Assembly (NCBI GenBank): GCA_030619685.1
Contig: JAUXAX010000008.1
Location: 1 to 60,666, forward strand
Length of the DNA stretch: 60,666 nt
Direction of reading: 5' to 3'
Origin: Dehalococcoidia bacterium
GTDB taxonomy: Bacteria > Chloroflexota > Dehalococcoidia > SZUA-161
Position numbers and translations under genes: made by a program. Shown here one piece after another: positions 33,434 through 41,177 of the stretch (within the stretch, counting starts at the first letter, position 1; every line of letters starts with the position of its first letter). The notes beneath the pieces were generated by a model, which did not search any database, had not been told where the DNA came from, and was given only the letters and a program-made list of their open reading frames with translations.

Positions 33434-34645
33434 ATGTGGCAACAGATCAGAGCTAATCAGATCAGGTCGGCAATTCTGGTAGCAGGGATGCTGGCGATGC
33501 TGCTTCTGGTTGGCTACTTGCTCGGCGTAGCCTTTCTGGATAGCGGTGTGGCGGGCCTGTTCATAGCCCTTGTGATATGGGGGGTGATGAACCTGGTCGC
33601 CTTCTTCCAGGGGGACAGCATATTGCTGGCGCTTTCCAAGGCAAAGAAAATCGAGCGCGATGACCACCCCCGCCTCTACAACGTAGTTGAGGAGATGAAG
33701 ATTGCCTCGGGCCTGGAGAAGATGCCCAACATCTACATCATCGACGACCCGGCGCTCAATGCCTTCGCCACCGGCCGCGATCCCAAGCGGGCGTCCGTGG
33801 CTATCACCTCCGGCCTCCTGCAGAAACTCAACCGCGACGAGCTACAGGGCGTCATCGGACATGAAATAGCCCACGTAAAGAACCGCGATGTGCTGTTGAT
33901 GTCGTTGTGCAGCATCCTTCTGGGGACTATCGTCATTCTGGCCTATTACGGGACATATATGCTCTTCTTCAGCTCCATGAGTGGCGGCAGGAGAAGCTCA
34001 GGGGGAGGCGGCGGCGCGGGGGGGATAATTCTCATCATAGGAATAGTGTTGATGATACTGGCGCCGATTTTCGCTCGGTTGATCTACTTCGCCATCTCGA
34101 GGAAGAGGGAATACCTGGCTGATGCCTCCTCTGCCCTCTACACCAGATACCCGGAGGGACTGGCCTCCGCACTGGAAAAGCTTGGCGCTTCAACCCCACA
34201 ACTGCAGTCGGCTAACCAGGCTACAGCCCCAATGTACATCATTAATCCCTTCCGCAAGAAGGGGAAGCCGGCCACCGACCTCAGCAGCACCCACCCACCT
34301 ATCTCAGAGCGGGTACGTATCCTGCGCTCCATGGCCGGGGGCGCCTCCCTCGGCGACTACGACGCTGCTTTCCAGCAGGTACATAAGGGCGGCAGGGGGG
34401 TTATTCAGCCCGCCGCCATCGCCAGCGCCGGAGCCATCGGGCTGCGGGCAGCCGCGCCTGAAGCCGCACCCAGAGAGCCCGAACCCAGCAAGCTGGAACG
34501 CACTCGCGAGGTCTCAGACCTGATGTGGCGGATGAACGACTATAAGACTATTACCTGCGATTGCGGCACCAAGCTGAAGGTGCCCGCCAAACTCAAAAGG
34601 GCCAAAGTCAAGTGTCCGCACTGCGGCCGCACCCACCCCATCTAA
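33434..34645 (+). CDS. htpX: HtpX-like M48 metalloprotease with a C-terminal zinc ribbon
   Basis: A 403-residue inner-membrane protease. Two hydrophobic segments (12-32, 38-60) precede the catalytic part. The zinc site is HEIAH at 143-147, with the third ligand in the REYLADASSA segment (Glu) after two further hydrophobic segments. A glycine-rich loop (GGRRSSGGGGGAGG) lies between them. HtpX degrades damaged membrane proteins. The last 30 residues, with CDCG and CPHCGR knuckles, form a zinc ribbon that ordinary HtpX proteins lack. It follows lemA by 17 bases, probably on one mRNA. Confidence 0.9.
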   Translation: MWQQIRANQIRSAILVAGMLAMLLLVGYLLGVAFLDSGVAGLFIALVIWGVMNLVAFFQGDSILLALSKAKKIERDDHPRLYNVVEEMKIASGLEKMPNIYIIDDPALNAFATGRDPKRASVAITSGLLQKLNRDELQGVIGHEIAHVKNRDVLLMSLCSILLGTIVILAYYGTYMLFFSSMSGGRRSSGGGGGAGGIILIIGIVLMILAPIFARLIYFAISRKREYLADASSALYTRYPEGLASALEKLGASTPQLQSANQATAPMYIINPFRKKGKPATDLSSTHPPISERVRILRSMAGGASLGDYDAAFQQVHKGGRGVIQPAAIASAGAIGLRAAAPEAAPREPEPSKLERTREVSDLMWRMNDYKTITCDCGTKLKVPAKLKRAKVKCPHCGRTHPI

Positions 34646-34756
34646 GTCAACGGGGAAAAGGGAATGTTTTGAGTCTCCCACATCCAGAACTCAAAGCTCG
34701 GAACCTGCGGTGGAATCCAGGGCCTCTTGCCCCCTATTGATACCCCAATCCCAGGC

Positions 34757-35584
34757 TTACGGTGATTTCCCGGGTTTTTGGAAATAGCGACCCGTATAGT
34801 CAACTCGAACCAGCCTCACATCAAGAGACCGCTCTTTCAGAAACTCATCGGTTGCCCTTCTGCAGCCCTCCCAGTGCCCATAGTCATCGACGACAACAAA
34901 TCCCCCTGGCCGGACATTGTCATAGAATCTCTCCAAACACAATTTGACGCTTTCGTACCAGTCTGCGTCTATATGTAGCAAGGCTATGTCTTGGACTTGC
35001 GCCGAGGGAAAGGTATCCTGGAACCAACCTTTGACAATGCAAACGTGAGACTCGGGAACGCATAGCCTCTGGAATATCGTTTTGACCTTCGCCAAGTCCC
35101 CGTGGCACCACCATGCGCAGGTTTGAGCTTCATCGCCGTCCTTGTCAGTGGGATTGGGCAGTCCCTCAAACGAGTCAAAGAGCCATATGTTTCTGTTCAG
35201 AGGAGACTGTGTGCAAATAGAAGCCATCAGAGCAGCTGATCCCCCGTTATAGACGCCGCACTCAACGACATCGCCCGGCACAGACCCTATGTCAATCTCC
35301 CTGCTCAGTTTGTGCAGAGCAGCCAATCTAGGAGGGAGCACGGCTGTATACCGCCTCACCCCGTGGATTAGCCGCACCATCCTGAGAGACTCGAGGAAAG
35401 AGTCTGGACGCGACAGCCGAAGACTTCGTAGATAAACCCCCAATAGTTGACGGTAGTAGAGGCTGTACAAAGCGCATGCAGCAGCTAGCAGCGAAGCCTG
35501 ATGACAGGCCTTATCCCACGATGTTATCCCCGACCTCTTCAATCGGCTGTAGCGCAACACGACCACAGTATAGGCGCAAGCCAC
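34757..35584 (-). CDS. TylF/MycF-type methyltransferase
   Basis: A 275-residue class I SAM methyltransferase of the macrocin O-methyltransferase type. The fold begins near residue 85 with GDVVECGVYNGGSAALMA (SAM loop), then LFDSFEGLP, and the metal-ligand region LLHIDADWYESVKLCLE plus VVDDYGHW. Family enzymes methylate sugar hydroxyls and need Mg2+. The substrate may be a surface-glycan sugar. The first 80 residues are less conserved, and GTG 35584 is uncertain; an internal Met near residue 68 is an alternative start. It is isolated, convergent with htpX and divergent from rnhB. The 111 bases before it (34646-34756) are empty. Confidence 0.8.
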   Translation of the reverse strand: MACAYTVVVLRYSRLKRSGITSWDKACHQASLLAAACALYSLYYRQLLGVYLRSLRLSRPDSFLESLRMVRLIHGVRRYTAVLPPRLAALHKLSREIDIGSVPGDVVECGVYNGGSAALMASICTQSPLNRNIWLFDSFEGLPNPTDKDGDEAQTCAWWCHGDLAKVKTIFQRLCVPESHVCIVKGWFQDTFPSAQVQDIALLHIDADWYESVKLCLERFYDNVRPGGFVVVDDYGHWEGCRRATDEFLKERSLDVRLVRVDYTGRYFQKPGKSP

Positions 35585-35651
35585 ACGACCTGCAACTTCA
35601 GTGGCCGCCTAACAACGGACGCCTAAATCCGCGGATCCTGTGGGTTGGATG

Positions 35652-35692
35652 AATTCCCCCTCTCCCTTGAAGGGAGAGGTTAGGTGAGGGTG
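35652..35692. repeat. Dispersed repeat AAGGGAGAGG...GTGAGGGTG, copy 3 (inverted)
   Basis: This is the inverted relative of 17603-17640. Its reverse complement reads CACCCTCACCTAACCTCTCC and then CTTCAAGGGAGAGG, with the same arms. It lies just upstream of the rnhB promoter. Confidence 0.65.
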
Positions 35693-35712
35693 TAAAACGG
35701 CCGTCAGGTTCT

Positions 35713-35741
35713 TTGACAACCGTGTTTGTTCGTGGTACGAT
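35713..35741 (+). promoter_or_regulatory. Putative rnhB promoter
   Basis: TTGACA (35713-35718), a 17-base spacer and TACGAT (35736-35741). The predicted start is near 35748, so a GTG at 35754 would be almost leaderless while GTG 35772 would have a short leader. Confidence 0.5.
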
Positions 35742-35753
35742 GTCCCAAATTCA

Positions 35754-36452
35754 GTGAAGGTAACTGTCGCGGTGAGCCAGGCACCAACCTTTATCGAAGA
35801 AGAGAGACTAAGGGCGCAGGGGTATAGGCTCATCGCTGGCATCGACGAGGCCGGTCGCGGGCCACTGGCTGGCCCGGTGGTAGCCGCAGCGGTTATCCTG
35901 CCCCTGGAGGATCGGCCATCCTGGCTGCGCCTGGTTCGAGACAGCAAGCAGCTTACCCCTCAGAAGCGGGAGCTAATCTTCGACTGCATCCAAGGGGACG
36001 GGACGTCGTTTGCGGTAGGGATAGTCCGCCACGACGTGATCGACAAGCAAGGCATCATCGCCGCTACCAGGCAAGCGATGCGCCATGCCACACAGCAGCT
36101 CTCAACCCGCCCCGATTTCCTTCTAGTAGACTTCCTCCGTCTGCCTAACATCCGTCTACCGCAAAAAAGCATCACCAACGGGGACAGCCTGTGCCTTTCA
36201 ATCGCGGCGGCATCTATCGTTGCCAAGGTCACCCGTGACCGGCTCATGATGGAATTGGACAGGAAATTCCCCGGCTATGGCCTGGCTCGAAACAAAGGCT
36301 ACGGCACCTTTGAGCACATGGAGGCTTTGCAGCGCCTGGGCCCCTGTCCCATCCATCGCAAGACCTTTGCCCCGGTGCGAGCCGCTGGTTTCACTTTCCC
36401 AACAACCACCCAGCAAACTCTACACTATACGTCCGTGGCAGCGGATCCATAG
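35754..36452 (+). CDS. rnhB: Ribonuclease HII
   Basis: A protein of about 232 residues that nicks RNA in RNA-DNA hybrids and removes single misincorporated ribonucleotides. Catalytic residues appear in GIDEAGRGPLAGP (Asp-Glu), then the DSKQLT element, the LLVDFLRLP strand with the second Asp, and the C-terminal NKGYGTFEH region. The start is GTG 35754, with GTG 35772 an alternative six codons later that lies behind GAAGG. The gene stands alone behind its own promoter. Confidence 0.92.
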   Translation: MKVTVAVSQAPTFIEEERLRAQGYRLIAGIDEAGRGPLAGPVVAAAVILPLEDRPSWLRLVRDSKQLTPQKRELIFDCIQGDGTSFAVGIVRHDVIDKQGIIAATRQAMRHATQQLSTRPDFLLVDFLRLPNIRLPQKSITNGDSLCLSIAAASIVAKVTRDRLMMELDRKFPGYGLARNKGYGTFEHMEALQRLGPCPIHRKTFAPVRAAGFTFPTTTQQTLHYTSVAADP

Positions 36453-36494
36453 CACCAGCCTCAACTTGAGAAATAGTTTTCATCTCCATTTGGC

Positions 36495-36529
36495 AAGGTG
36501 GGTTCCATTTCATTTCACCCACCCTACCC
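36495..36529. repeat. Dispersed GGTGGGT...ACCCACCCTACC repeat, copy 2
   Basis: Same arms as 23224-23258 (GGTGGGT / ACCCACCCTACC) with a different loop. It lies in the 253-base gap between rnhB and the acyl-CoA synthetase gene, where no gene is visible. Confidence 0.55.
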
Positions 36530-36599
36530 AAGACTTCGGAGGCCCAGGCAGACCTCCAGCCTCCCCGTTTGAGCCCAAACGCTAGCTCTTGGGCGAACG

Positions 36600-36628
36600 T
36601 TGAAATCCACTCAGGCTTCCTTCATAAT
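36600..36628 (+). promoter_or_regulatory. Putative promoter of the acyl-CoA synthetase gene
   Basis: TTGAAA (36600-36605), a 17-base spacer and CATAAT (36623-36628). It leaves a leader of about 70 bases that ends in TGAGGAGAACGAA before the ATG at 36706. Confidence 0.45.
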
Positions 36629-36705
36629 TCATATATCATTTGATGCCACCGCGAACCCTTTTGCAGCTTTGGGCATCTTGAAGGATCAACAATGAGGAGA
36701 ACGAA

Positions 36706-38139
36706 ATGACACGAGACGGGGGGTTCGGACAGGGTTTTCCCCCAAGAACAATCGCCATCGTCGGCGTTTCCAGAAGCGAGCACATGCATCACCCCGGCTA
36801 CACAGGATCGAGGCTCTTTCGAATTCTCCGAGAATCGGAGTTCCAGGGACGCATATATCCCGTCAATCCCAAGGCCGACATGATCGACGGGGTCAAGGCG
36901 TATCCAAGTGTAACTTCGGTTCCTGAGCCTTTGGATTTTGTCATAATAGGCGTGCCGGCTGCTGCGGTGCCTCAAGTGCTGGAAGACTGCATAGCAGCCG
37001 GGGCACTCAATGTGCAGATACTCACCTCCGGTTTTGGTGAGACGGGGGAAGCGGGGGGAAAGAGGCTGGAGGGCAGGATACGGGAGATAGCACTAAGGGG
37101 AGGCCTTCGGATAATAGGGCCGAACTGCATGGGCTTCCACATACCCTCCATCCGCATGAAAATGTTCGAGGAGGTCGAGTTAGTACAGGGACCAGTCGCT
37201 TTCGTCTCTCAGAGCGGGGGCCATGCGCGTATATACCTGCTGCAAGGTCCACACCGCGGGATCGGCTTCAGCAAGGTGATAAGCTACGGAAACGCGCTCA
37301 TAATGGATGCGACCGACTTCCTGGAGTACCTGGCCACCGATCCCGAAACCCAGATCATCTGTATGTATCTCGAGGGTATTAAGGATGGCGGGAGGCTTAC
37401 CGAGCTGGTGAGGCAGTTGAACCCGACGAAGCCGGTCGTTATCTGGAAGGGTGGCCTGACGTACTCAGGGGCAAGGGCAGCTTCATCGCACACCGGTTCT
37501 CTGGCGGGAGACAGGCAGATTTGGGATGCCTTCTTCAAGCAGACAGGGGCGATAGAGGTGGACTCGATTGAGGAGATGGCCGAAGTCACCATGGCCCTCC
37601 TTCGTTTGAAGCCGTCGCCGGGCAAGCGGGTGGCGGTGTTGGGGGCAGGCGGAGGCGATAGCGTAGCCACCGGAGATATCTGTGCCGAGGAAGGGCTTGA
37701 AATGCCAGCCATCTCAGCACATACGAGAGCGGGGCTGCTTGAGTTTGTCTCTTTGGTAAACCAGGGTGTGATGAATCCGCTGGATATACCCATGGTGTTT
37801 GGGGATATTTCTACTCTACAGCGAACCTTCGAACTGCTGGCCGCTGACCCTCTAGTAGACATTATCATTTTGCATGTGAGCGCTGAGTTCTTTCCCAGAA
37901 TCTGGGGCCATAGGATGGCCGAGTTCGGGGAGTGTATCTCGAGCGTGGCTCACAAGGATCCTGGGGGCAAGCCGATAGTTCTCGCTATAACGGATGAGAG
38001 TAAGACAGAGGCGCCCGAAAGGTATGTCAGGGAATTGGTAGCAGCGGGCATCCCCGCCTATACGTCCCTGCGCGGAGCCTGCCGTGCCCTGCGCCGGTTT
38101 GCCAGCTACCACGAATTCATAGCGGAGAGCGGGACATAG
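36706..38139 (+). CDS. ADP-forming acyl-CoA synthetase, alpha subunit
   Basis: A 477-residue protein of the acetate-CoA ligase (ADP-forming) alpha type. It has a CoA-binding Rossmann domain (TIAIVGVSRSEHMHHPG, IYPVNPKA), a succinyl-CoA-ligase-like domain (IIGPNCMGFHIPS, VAFVSQSGGHA), and the phosphohistidine segment SSHTGSLAGD. Such enzymes make acyl-CoA or, in the reverse direction, ATP from acyl-CoA in anaerobic fermentation. The ATP-grasp beta subunit is neither fused nor adjacent here, so its partner must be elsewhere, or the protein has another use. The start has a GGAG site eight bases before the ATG. It converges on cysK, with 1 base between their stops. Confidence 0.86.
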   Translation: MTRDGGFGQGFPPRTIAIVGVSRSEHMHHPGYTGSRLFRILRESEFQGRIYPVNPKADMIDGVKAYPSVTSVPEPLDFVIIGVPAAAVPQVLEDCIAAGALNVQILTSGFGETGEAGGKRLEGRIREIALRGGLRIIGPNCMGFHIPSIRMKMFEEVELVQGPVAFVSQSGGHARIYLLQGPHRGIGFSKVISYGNALIMDATDFLEYLATDPETQIICMYLEGIKDGGRLTELVRQLNPTKPVVIWKGGLTYSGARAASSHTGSLAGDRQIWDAFFKQTGAIEVDSIEEMAEVTMALLRLKPSPGKRVAVLGAGGGDSVATGDICAEEGLEMPAISAHTRAGLLEFVSLVNQGVMNPLDIPMVFGDISTLQRTFELLAADPLVDIIILHVSAEFFPRIWGHRMAEFGECISSVAHKDPGGKPIVLAITDESKTEAPERYVRELVAAGIPAYTSLRGACRALRRFASYHEFIAESGT

Positions 38140-38140
38140 C

Positions 38141-39049
38141 CTACGGCGGGCACTTGGCGCAGGTAGACATGAAGAGGCAGGTACTTAAATAGCGATCGCC
38201 ACGGTCTGGCAGTAGTACCACCAACGTGCCGGAGTCCATCTCCCTCGCAACCTTTAGCGCCCCCGCTAACGCCGCTCCACTTGACATCCCAACGAACAGA
38301 CCCTCTCGTGTCGCAAGTAACCTGGTGTTTTCAAATGCCTCTTCATCCGAGATGGTAAGCTGATCATCCAGGGCATCCTTCTGAAAAATACGGGGGACGA
38401 TGGATTCGTGCATATTCTTGAGCCCCTGGATTTTGTGGTCCAGCTCGGGTTCTATACCCACTATCCGCGCCGATGGCTTGCGTTCTTTGAGGTACTTGGA
38501 GACGCCCATCAGGGTCCCGGTTGTACCCAACCCGGCGACGAACACATCGACCTCACCGTTTGTCTGTGCAAGTATCTCGGGGCCGGTTGTCTCGTAATGA
38601 GCCAGTACATTGTTCTCGTTGTCGAACTGGTTTGGCATGTAGTATTGATCAGGGTTCTCCTGGAGAATTTGATGTGCTCGTATGATAGCGCCATCGGTTG
38701 CTTTATCCCCGGGGGTGAGATCGATCACCGCGCCAAAGGCTTCGATGGCGCGTTGTCTCTCAACGCTGACGCATTGGGGCATGGTCAGCTCTACCTTGTA
38801 ACCCATAGCCGCCCCCATCATAGCCAGGGCAATCCCGGTATTGCCTGAGGTGGGCTCGATGATGGTCTTGCCCCGAGACAACTCGCCCGACTGGATGGCT
38901 TCTTTTAGCATGTAGTAAGCAGCACGGTCCTTGACCGAGCCGCCGGGATTGCTTCCCTCTAGCTTGGCCATTAGCCTGACCCGCGGGTTTCCATTCAGGT
39001 TGTTCAGCTCCACAAGCGGCGTGTTCCCGATAGAATCAATGACGCTCAT
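38141..39049 (-). CDS. cysK: Cysteine synthase (PLP-dependent, CysK/CysM type)
   Basis: A 302-residue fold-type II PLP enzyme that makes cysteine from O-acetylserine (or O-phosphoserine) and sulfide. SIGNTPLVELN opens the protein, NPGGSVKDRAA has the PLP lysine, PTSGNTGIALA is the substrate loop, and GLGTTGTLMG binds the phosphate of PLP. The C-terminal VLLPDRGDRYLST is also conserved. CysK versus CysM cannot be settled by sequence here. ATG 39049 follows AGGATAA. A promoter with a consensus -10 lies upstream. Confidence 0.93.
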   Translation of the reverse strand: MSVIDSIGNTPLVELNNLNGNPRVRLMAKLEGSNPGGSVKDRAAYYMLKEAIQSGELSRGKTIIEPTSGNTGIALAMMGAAMGYKVELTMPQCVSVERQRAIEAFGAVIDLTPGDKATDGAIIRAHQILQENPDQYYMPNQFDNENNVLAHYETTGPEILAQTNGEVDVFVAGLGTTGTLMGVSKYLKERKPSARIVGIEPELDHKIQGLKNMHESIVPRIFQKDALDDQLTISDEEAFENTRLLATREGLFVGMSSGAALAGALKVAREMDSGTLVVLLPDRGDRYLSTCLFMSTCAKCPP

Positions 39050-39112
39050 TTATCCTCTCCGCATTTAGACAGTTGCTAGCTGATTATCAGCAGCCTAACA
39101 TCCACCCTGTAT

Positions 39113-39142
39113 ATTATACGGCGTTAACCCAGTACAACGCAA
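39113..39142 (-). promoter_or_regulatory. Putative cysK promoter
   Basis: On the minus strand TTGCGT (39137-39142) and a consensus TATAAT (39113-39118) are 18 bases apart. The start falls about 57 bases before the cysK ATG. Confidence 0.5.
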
Positions 39143-39206
39143 AGCGCTGTACCTAGTGCATATCCACGGGGGCTTTCAGGGTTGATCAAACAATTCCGGC
39201 TATCTC

Positions 39207-40043
39207 TCAAATGCAGAAGATGTTGCAGTCCCGGCACACCTCGCACTCGGTCCCCCGGCCCTCCTCGTGCATAGTAACATAGTGCTGACGCTCCTGGGAG
39301 GACCACACTTCAGCAACCGTTTGATCGTTCAAATCGCCGAATATCTTTCTGCCAAGCGGGTCCATGCAGCACAGGTTTACCCTGCCATCCCAGAGGACGG
39401 TCATGTGGCTGGTGGCGTGGATACAGCGGGTGAAGTTGTTCTCCAGGGCAGGGCAAGTAAGACCGGCAAAGTTCAGGTGCTGGAACACATAGGGTGTTCG
39501 AGATGACGAACTCGACGTTACCTGTCCCCATCTGCGGTTAAAAGCCTCTTCCTCTTCCTCGGTAAGGGAGGGATGCTGCACCAGCGACACAGTATGAGGT
39601 ATGCGAAGGGCGTCGACGTAATCTATCATCCTGGCCACGTATTCGTAGTCGTCGAGCCCCGTCAACCTCTTTCTCCCTTCTGGTGAAGCTCCGTTTAGTG
39701 AGATGTTAAGGCGGAAACCAGGTATTTCCGAAAGCTCCCTGATCGTCTCCTCCGTGAGAAGGCTGCCATTGGTGTACAAATGAATCTCACTCCCGGGCAG
39801 CGCCGCCCGTGCCTCTCTTACCCTGTCTACTATCTGCGGGTCGAGAAAAGGCTCTCCGGTAAGCATGGGGATAAACGTTTCAGGATGGGGGTCAAGCCTG
39901 CTGGCATCGGACAGAATCTTGGTGTAGAGCCTATCGGACATAGTGCCGTGCTGCTCGATCCGTCCGTGGGCACAGAAAATGCAACGCGCATTGCAAAGAT
40001 TTGTGGTCTCAACCTGAAGCACTTCCAGCATATGCCCGCTCAC
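39207..40043 (-). CDS. Radical SAM protein with a SPASM-like C-terminus
   Basis: A 278-residue radical SAM enzyme. The cluster motif is CNARCIFC (C-x3-C-x2-C), within TTNLCNARCIFCAHG. LTGEPFLDP is the GxxP-type SAM contact, and SEIHLYTNGSLLT follows. The C-terminus has CIHATSHMTVLWDGRVNLCC and CEVCRDCNIFC, a SPASM-type auxiliary cluster region. The substrate is unknown; such enzymes modify peptides or sugars, or act on methyl groups. The start is GTG 40043 or an ATG four codons later. It is preceded on the same strand, 17 bases upstream, by the GIY-YIG gene. Confidence 0.87.
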   Translation of the reverse strand: MSGHMLEVLQVETTNLCNARCIFCAHGRIEQHGTMSDRLYTKILSDASRLDPHPETFIPMLTGEPFLDPQIVDRVREARAALPGSEIHLYTNGSLLTEETIRELSEIPGFRLNISLNGASPEGRKRLTGLDDYEYVARMIDYVDALRIPHTVSLVQHPSLTEEEEEAFNRRWGQVTSSSSSRTPYVFQHLNFAGLTCPALENNFTRCIHATSHMTVLWDGRVNLCCMDPLGRKIFGDLNDQTVAEVWSSQERQHYVTMHEEGRGTECEVCRDCNIFCI

Positions 40044-40060
40044 CCAACCGATGGTTTCTC

Positions 40061-40393
40061 TTATTCCAAAAATAGGTTTTCTTCCGTTCGCCCTGAGCCT
40101 GTCGAAGGGTGATTTGCCCTACCCTTTGAATACTCGACCAAGCTGGACCAGTCTCCAGCAATCAATGCTTGCTTCTTTCTGCGTGACCATCCCTTTATTT
40201 GCCTCTCCCTGGCCAATGCATCCTCTCGAGTTTCAAATTCACAAGAATAAACAAGCCTCACGGGAAGTCTTTTGGATGTATAGCACTTGAACAGGTTTTG
40301 TTCATGCTCATACAAACGCTTTTCCAGGTTATCGGTATGACCAATGTAATAGCTCTTGTCGGCACATTCCAGTATGTAGACCCCAAAAACCAT
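40061..40393 (-). CDS. GIY-YIG nuclease domain protein bounded by dispersed repeats
   Basis: A 110-residue protein consisting of one GIY-YIG (UvrC-type) endonuclease domain: FGVYILECADKSYYIGHT is the G-Y-I...Y-I-G core, followed by the Arg region DNLEKRLYEHE and the catalytic-type Glu segment in REDALARERQIKGWSRRKK. The C-terminal residues (HPSTGSGRTEE) are read from the dispersed repeat at 40085-40109, so the repeat is part of the coding sequence. A second copy begins 13 bases before the start codon. The start is ATG 40393 (a second ATG is at 40396). The gene looks like a small mobile unit. Confidence 0.86.
   Translation of the reverse strand: MVFGVYILECADKSYYIGHTDNLEKRLYEHEQNLFKCYTSKRLPVRLVYSCEFETREDALARERQIKGWSRRKKQALIAGDWSSLVEYSKGRANHPSTGSGRTEENLFLE
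40085..40109 (+). repeat. Dispersed repeat CGTTCGCCCTGAGC...GTCGAAGGG, copy 1
   Basis: A 25-base sequence that differs in one base from 40406-40430, in the same orientation. The two copies flank the GIY-YIG gene; this one forms the end of its coding region. Confidence 0.7.
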
Positions 40394-40405
40394 CATTGCT
40401 TGTTT

Positions 40406-40462
40406 CGTTCGCCCTGAGCTTGTCGAAGGGCCCTTCATGGTTCGACAAGCTCACCACGAACG
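40406..40462. repeat. Dispersed repeat with inverted partner, copy 2
   Basis: The arm 40406-40427 (CGTTCGCCCTGAGCTTGTCGAA) is followed, after a 13-base loop, by its inverted match at 40441-40462, 19 of 22 positions paired. The whole makes a long hairpin just upstream of the GIY-YIG start on the minus strand. This is the well-known CTTCGACAAGCTCA-type dispersed repeat. Confidence 0.7.
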
Positions 40463-40474
40463 GCATCTGACACA

Positions 40475-41143
40475 TCAATTTTCATGATTCGTTGGTGGAC
40501 AGCCACCCATGAGGGTTTTCTTAGTCAGTAAAACGATATGCTTTTCCTTTATTTCGTGGACTTCACTTATCTCGTCTCTATGCTCCCCTATTAACCCGTC
40601 GATAGTCTCGGTAACTTCCGGCAAGTCAAAATCATAGTCGTGGAAGCCGACGCTGCCTCCTGGAACAAGGTTGCGCCAGACAAGGTAGAAGTCATTTCTC
40701 ACGTACTCTGGCTGGTGATTGCCATCGATGAATCCGAAAATGAAACTCTGTTCTTCGGGAAATTCAACCTCTTTAGAATCCATGTCCAGTGTTATTATGT
40801 TGTCGAAACCCCGCGTAGTCTCACGATAGACCTCCAACTGTGAGCGACCCTGGAGAAATGCCTCGTAGATGTCGCACATCCTGGTTCCGCTTGCATCGCG
40901 GGTCCTATCACACCTGGGGTCGAAAATGTCGATAGCGAATACCTTCTTGCCATACCTTTGGGCAAACCTCGCCAATTTGACGGTGCCGCCGCCTATGAAC
41001 GCTCCGATCTCGATTATGTCTCCTCCCAACTCATGCAACGCCCGTTCCTTCATGAAGTCGATAAGGACTTCATAGCCCACAAAATCGTTGGCGGCGATTT
41101 CTGGTGACGGAATCTCTCCCAAAACCCCTCCAATGCTGGGCAA
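40475..41143 (-). CDS. Class I SAM-dependent methyltransferase
   Basis: A 222-residue Rossmann methyltransferase (Methyltransf_24-like). GGDIIEIGAFIGGGTVKLARF is the SAM loop (motif I), KVFAIDIFDP follows as motif II, and FGFIDGNHQPEYVRNDF carries a metal/acid region; VPGGSVGFHDYDF completes the fold. The substrate is unknown. The start is TTG 41143; upstream frame is open but offers no ATG/GTG. It lies next to the radical SAM/GIY-YIG pair and the alpha/alpha-barrel protein, so it could belong to a modification pathway. Confidence 0.8.
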   Translation of the reverse strand: MPSIGGVLGEIPSPEIAANDFVGYEVLIDFMKERALHELGGDIIEIGAFIGGGTVKLARFAQRYGKKVFAIDIFDPRCDRTRDASGTRMCDIYEAFLQGRSQLEVYRETTRGFDNIITLDMDSKEVEFPEEQSFIFGFIDGNHQPEYVRNDFYLVWRNLVPGGSVGFHDYDFDLPEVTETIDGLIGEHRDEISEVHEIKEKHIVLLTKKTLMGGCPPTNHEN

Positions 41144-41177
41144 TAGACCGCTGTCAAAGTCTGATACCGACTGGGCG

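Noticed and set aside
40085..40462. A complete transposon around GIY-YIG
   Set aside because: No terminal inverted repeats plus target duplication with a transposase; kept as a repeat-bounded unit only.
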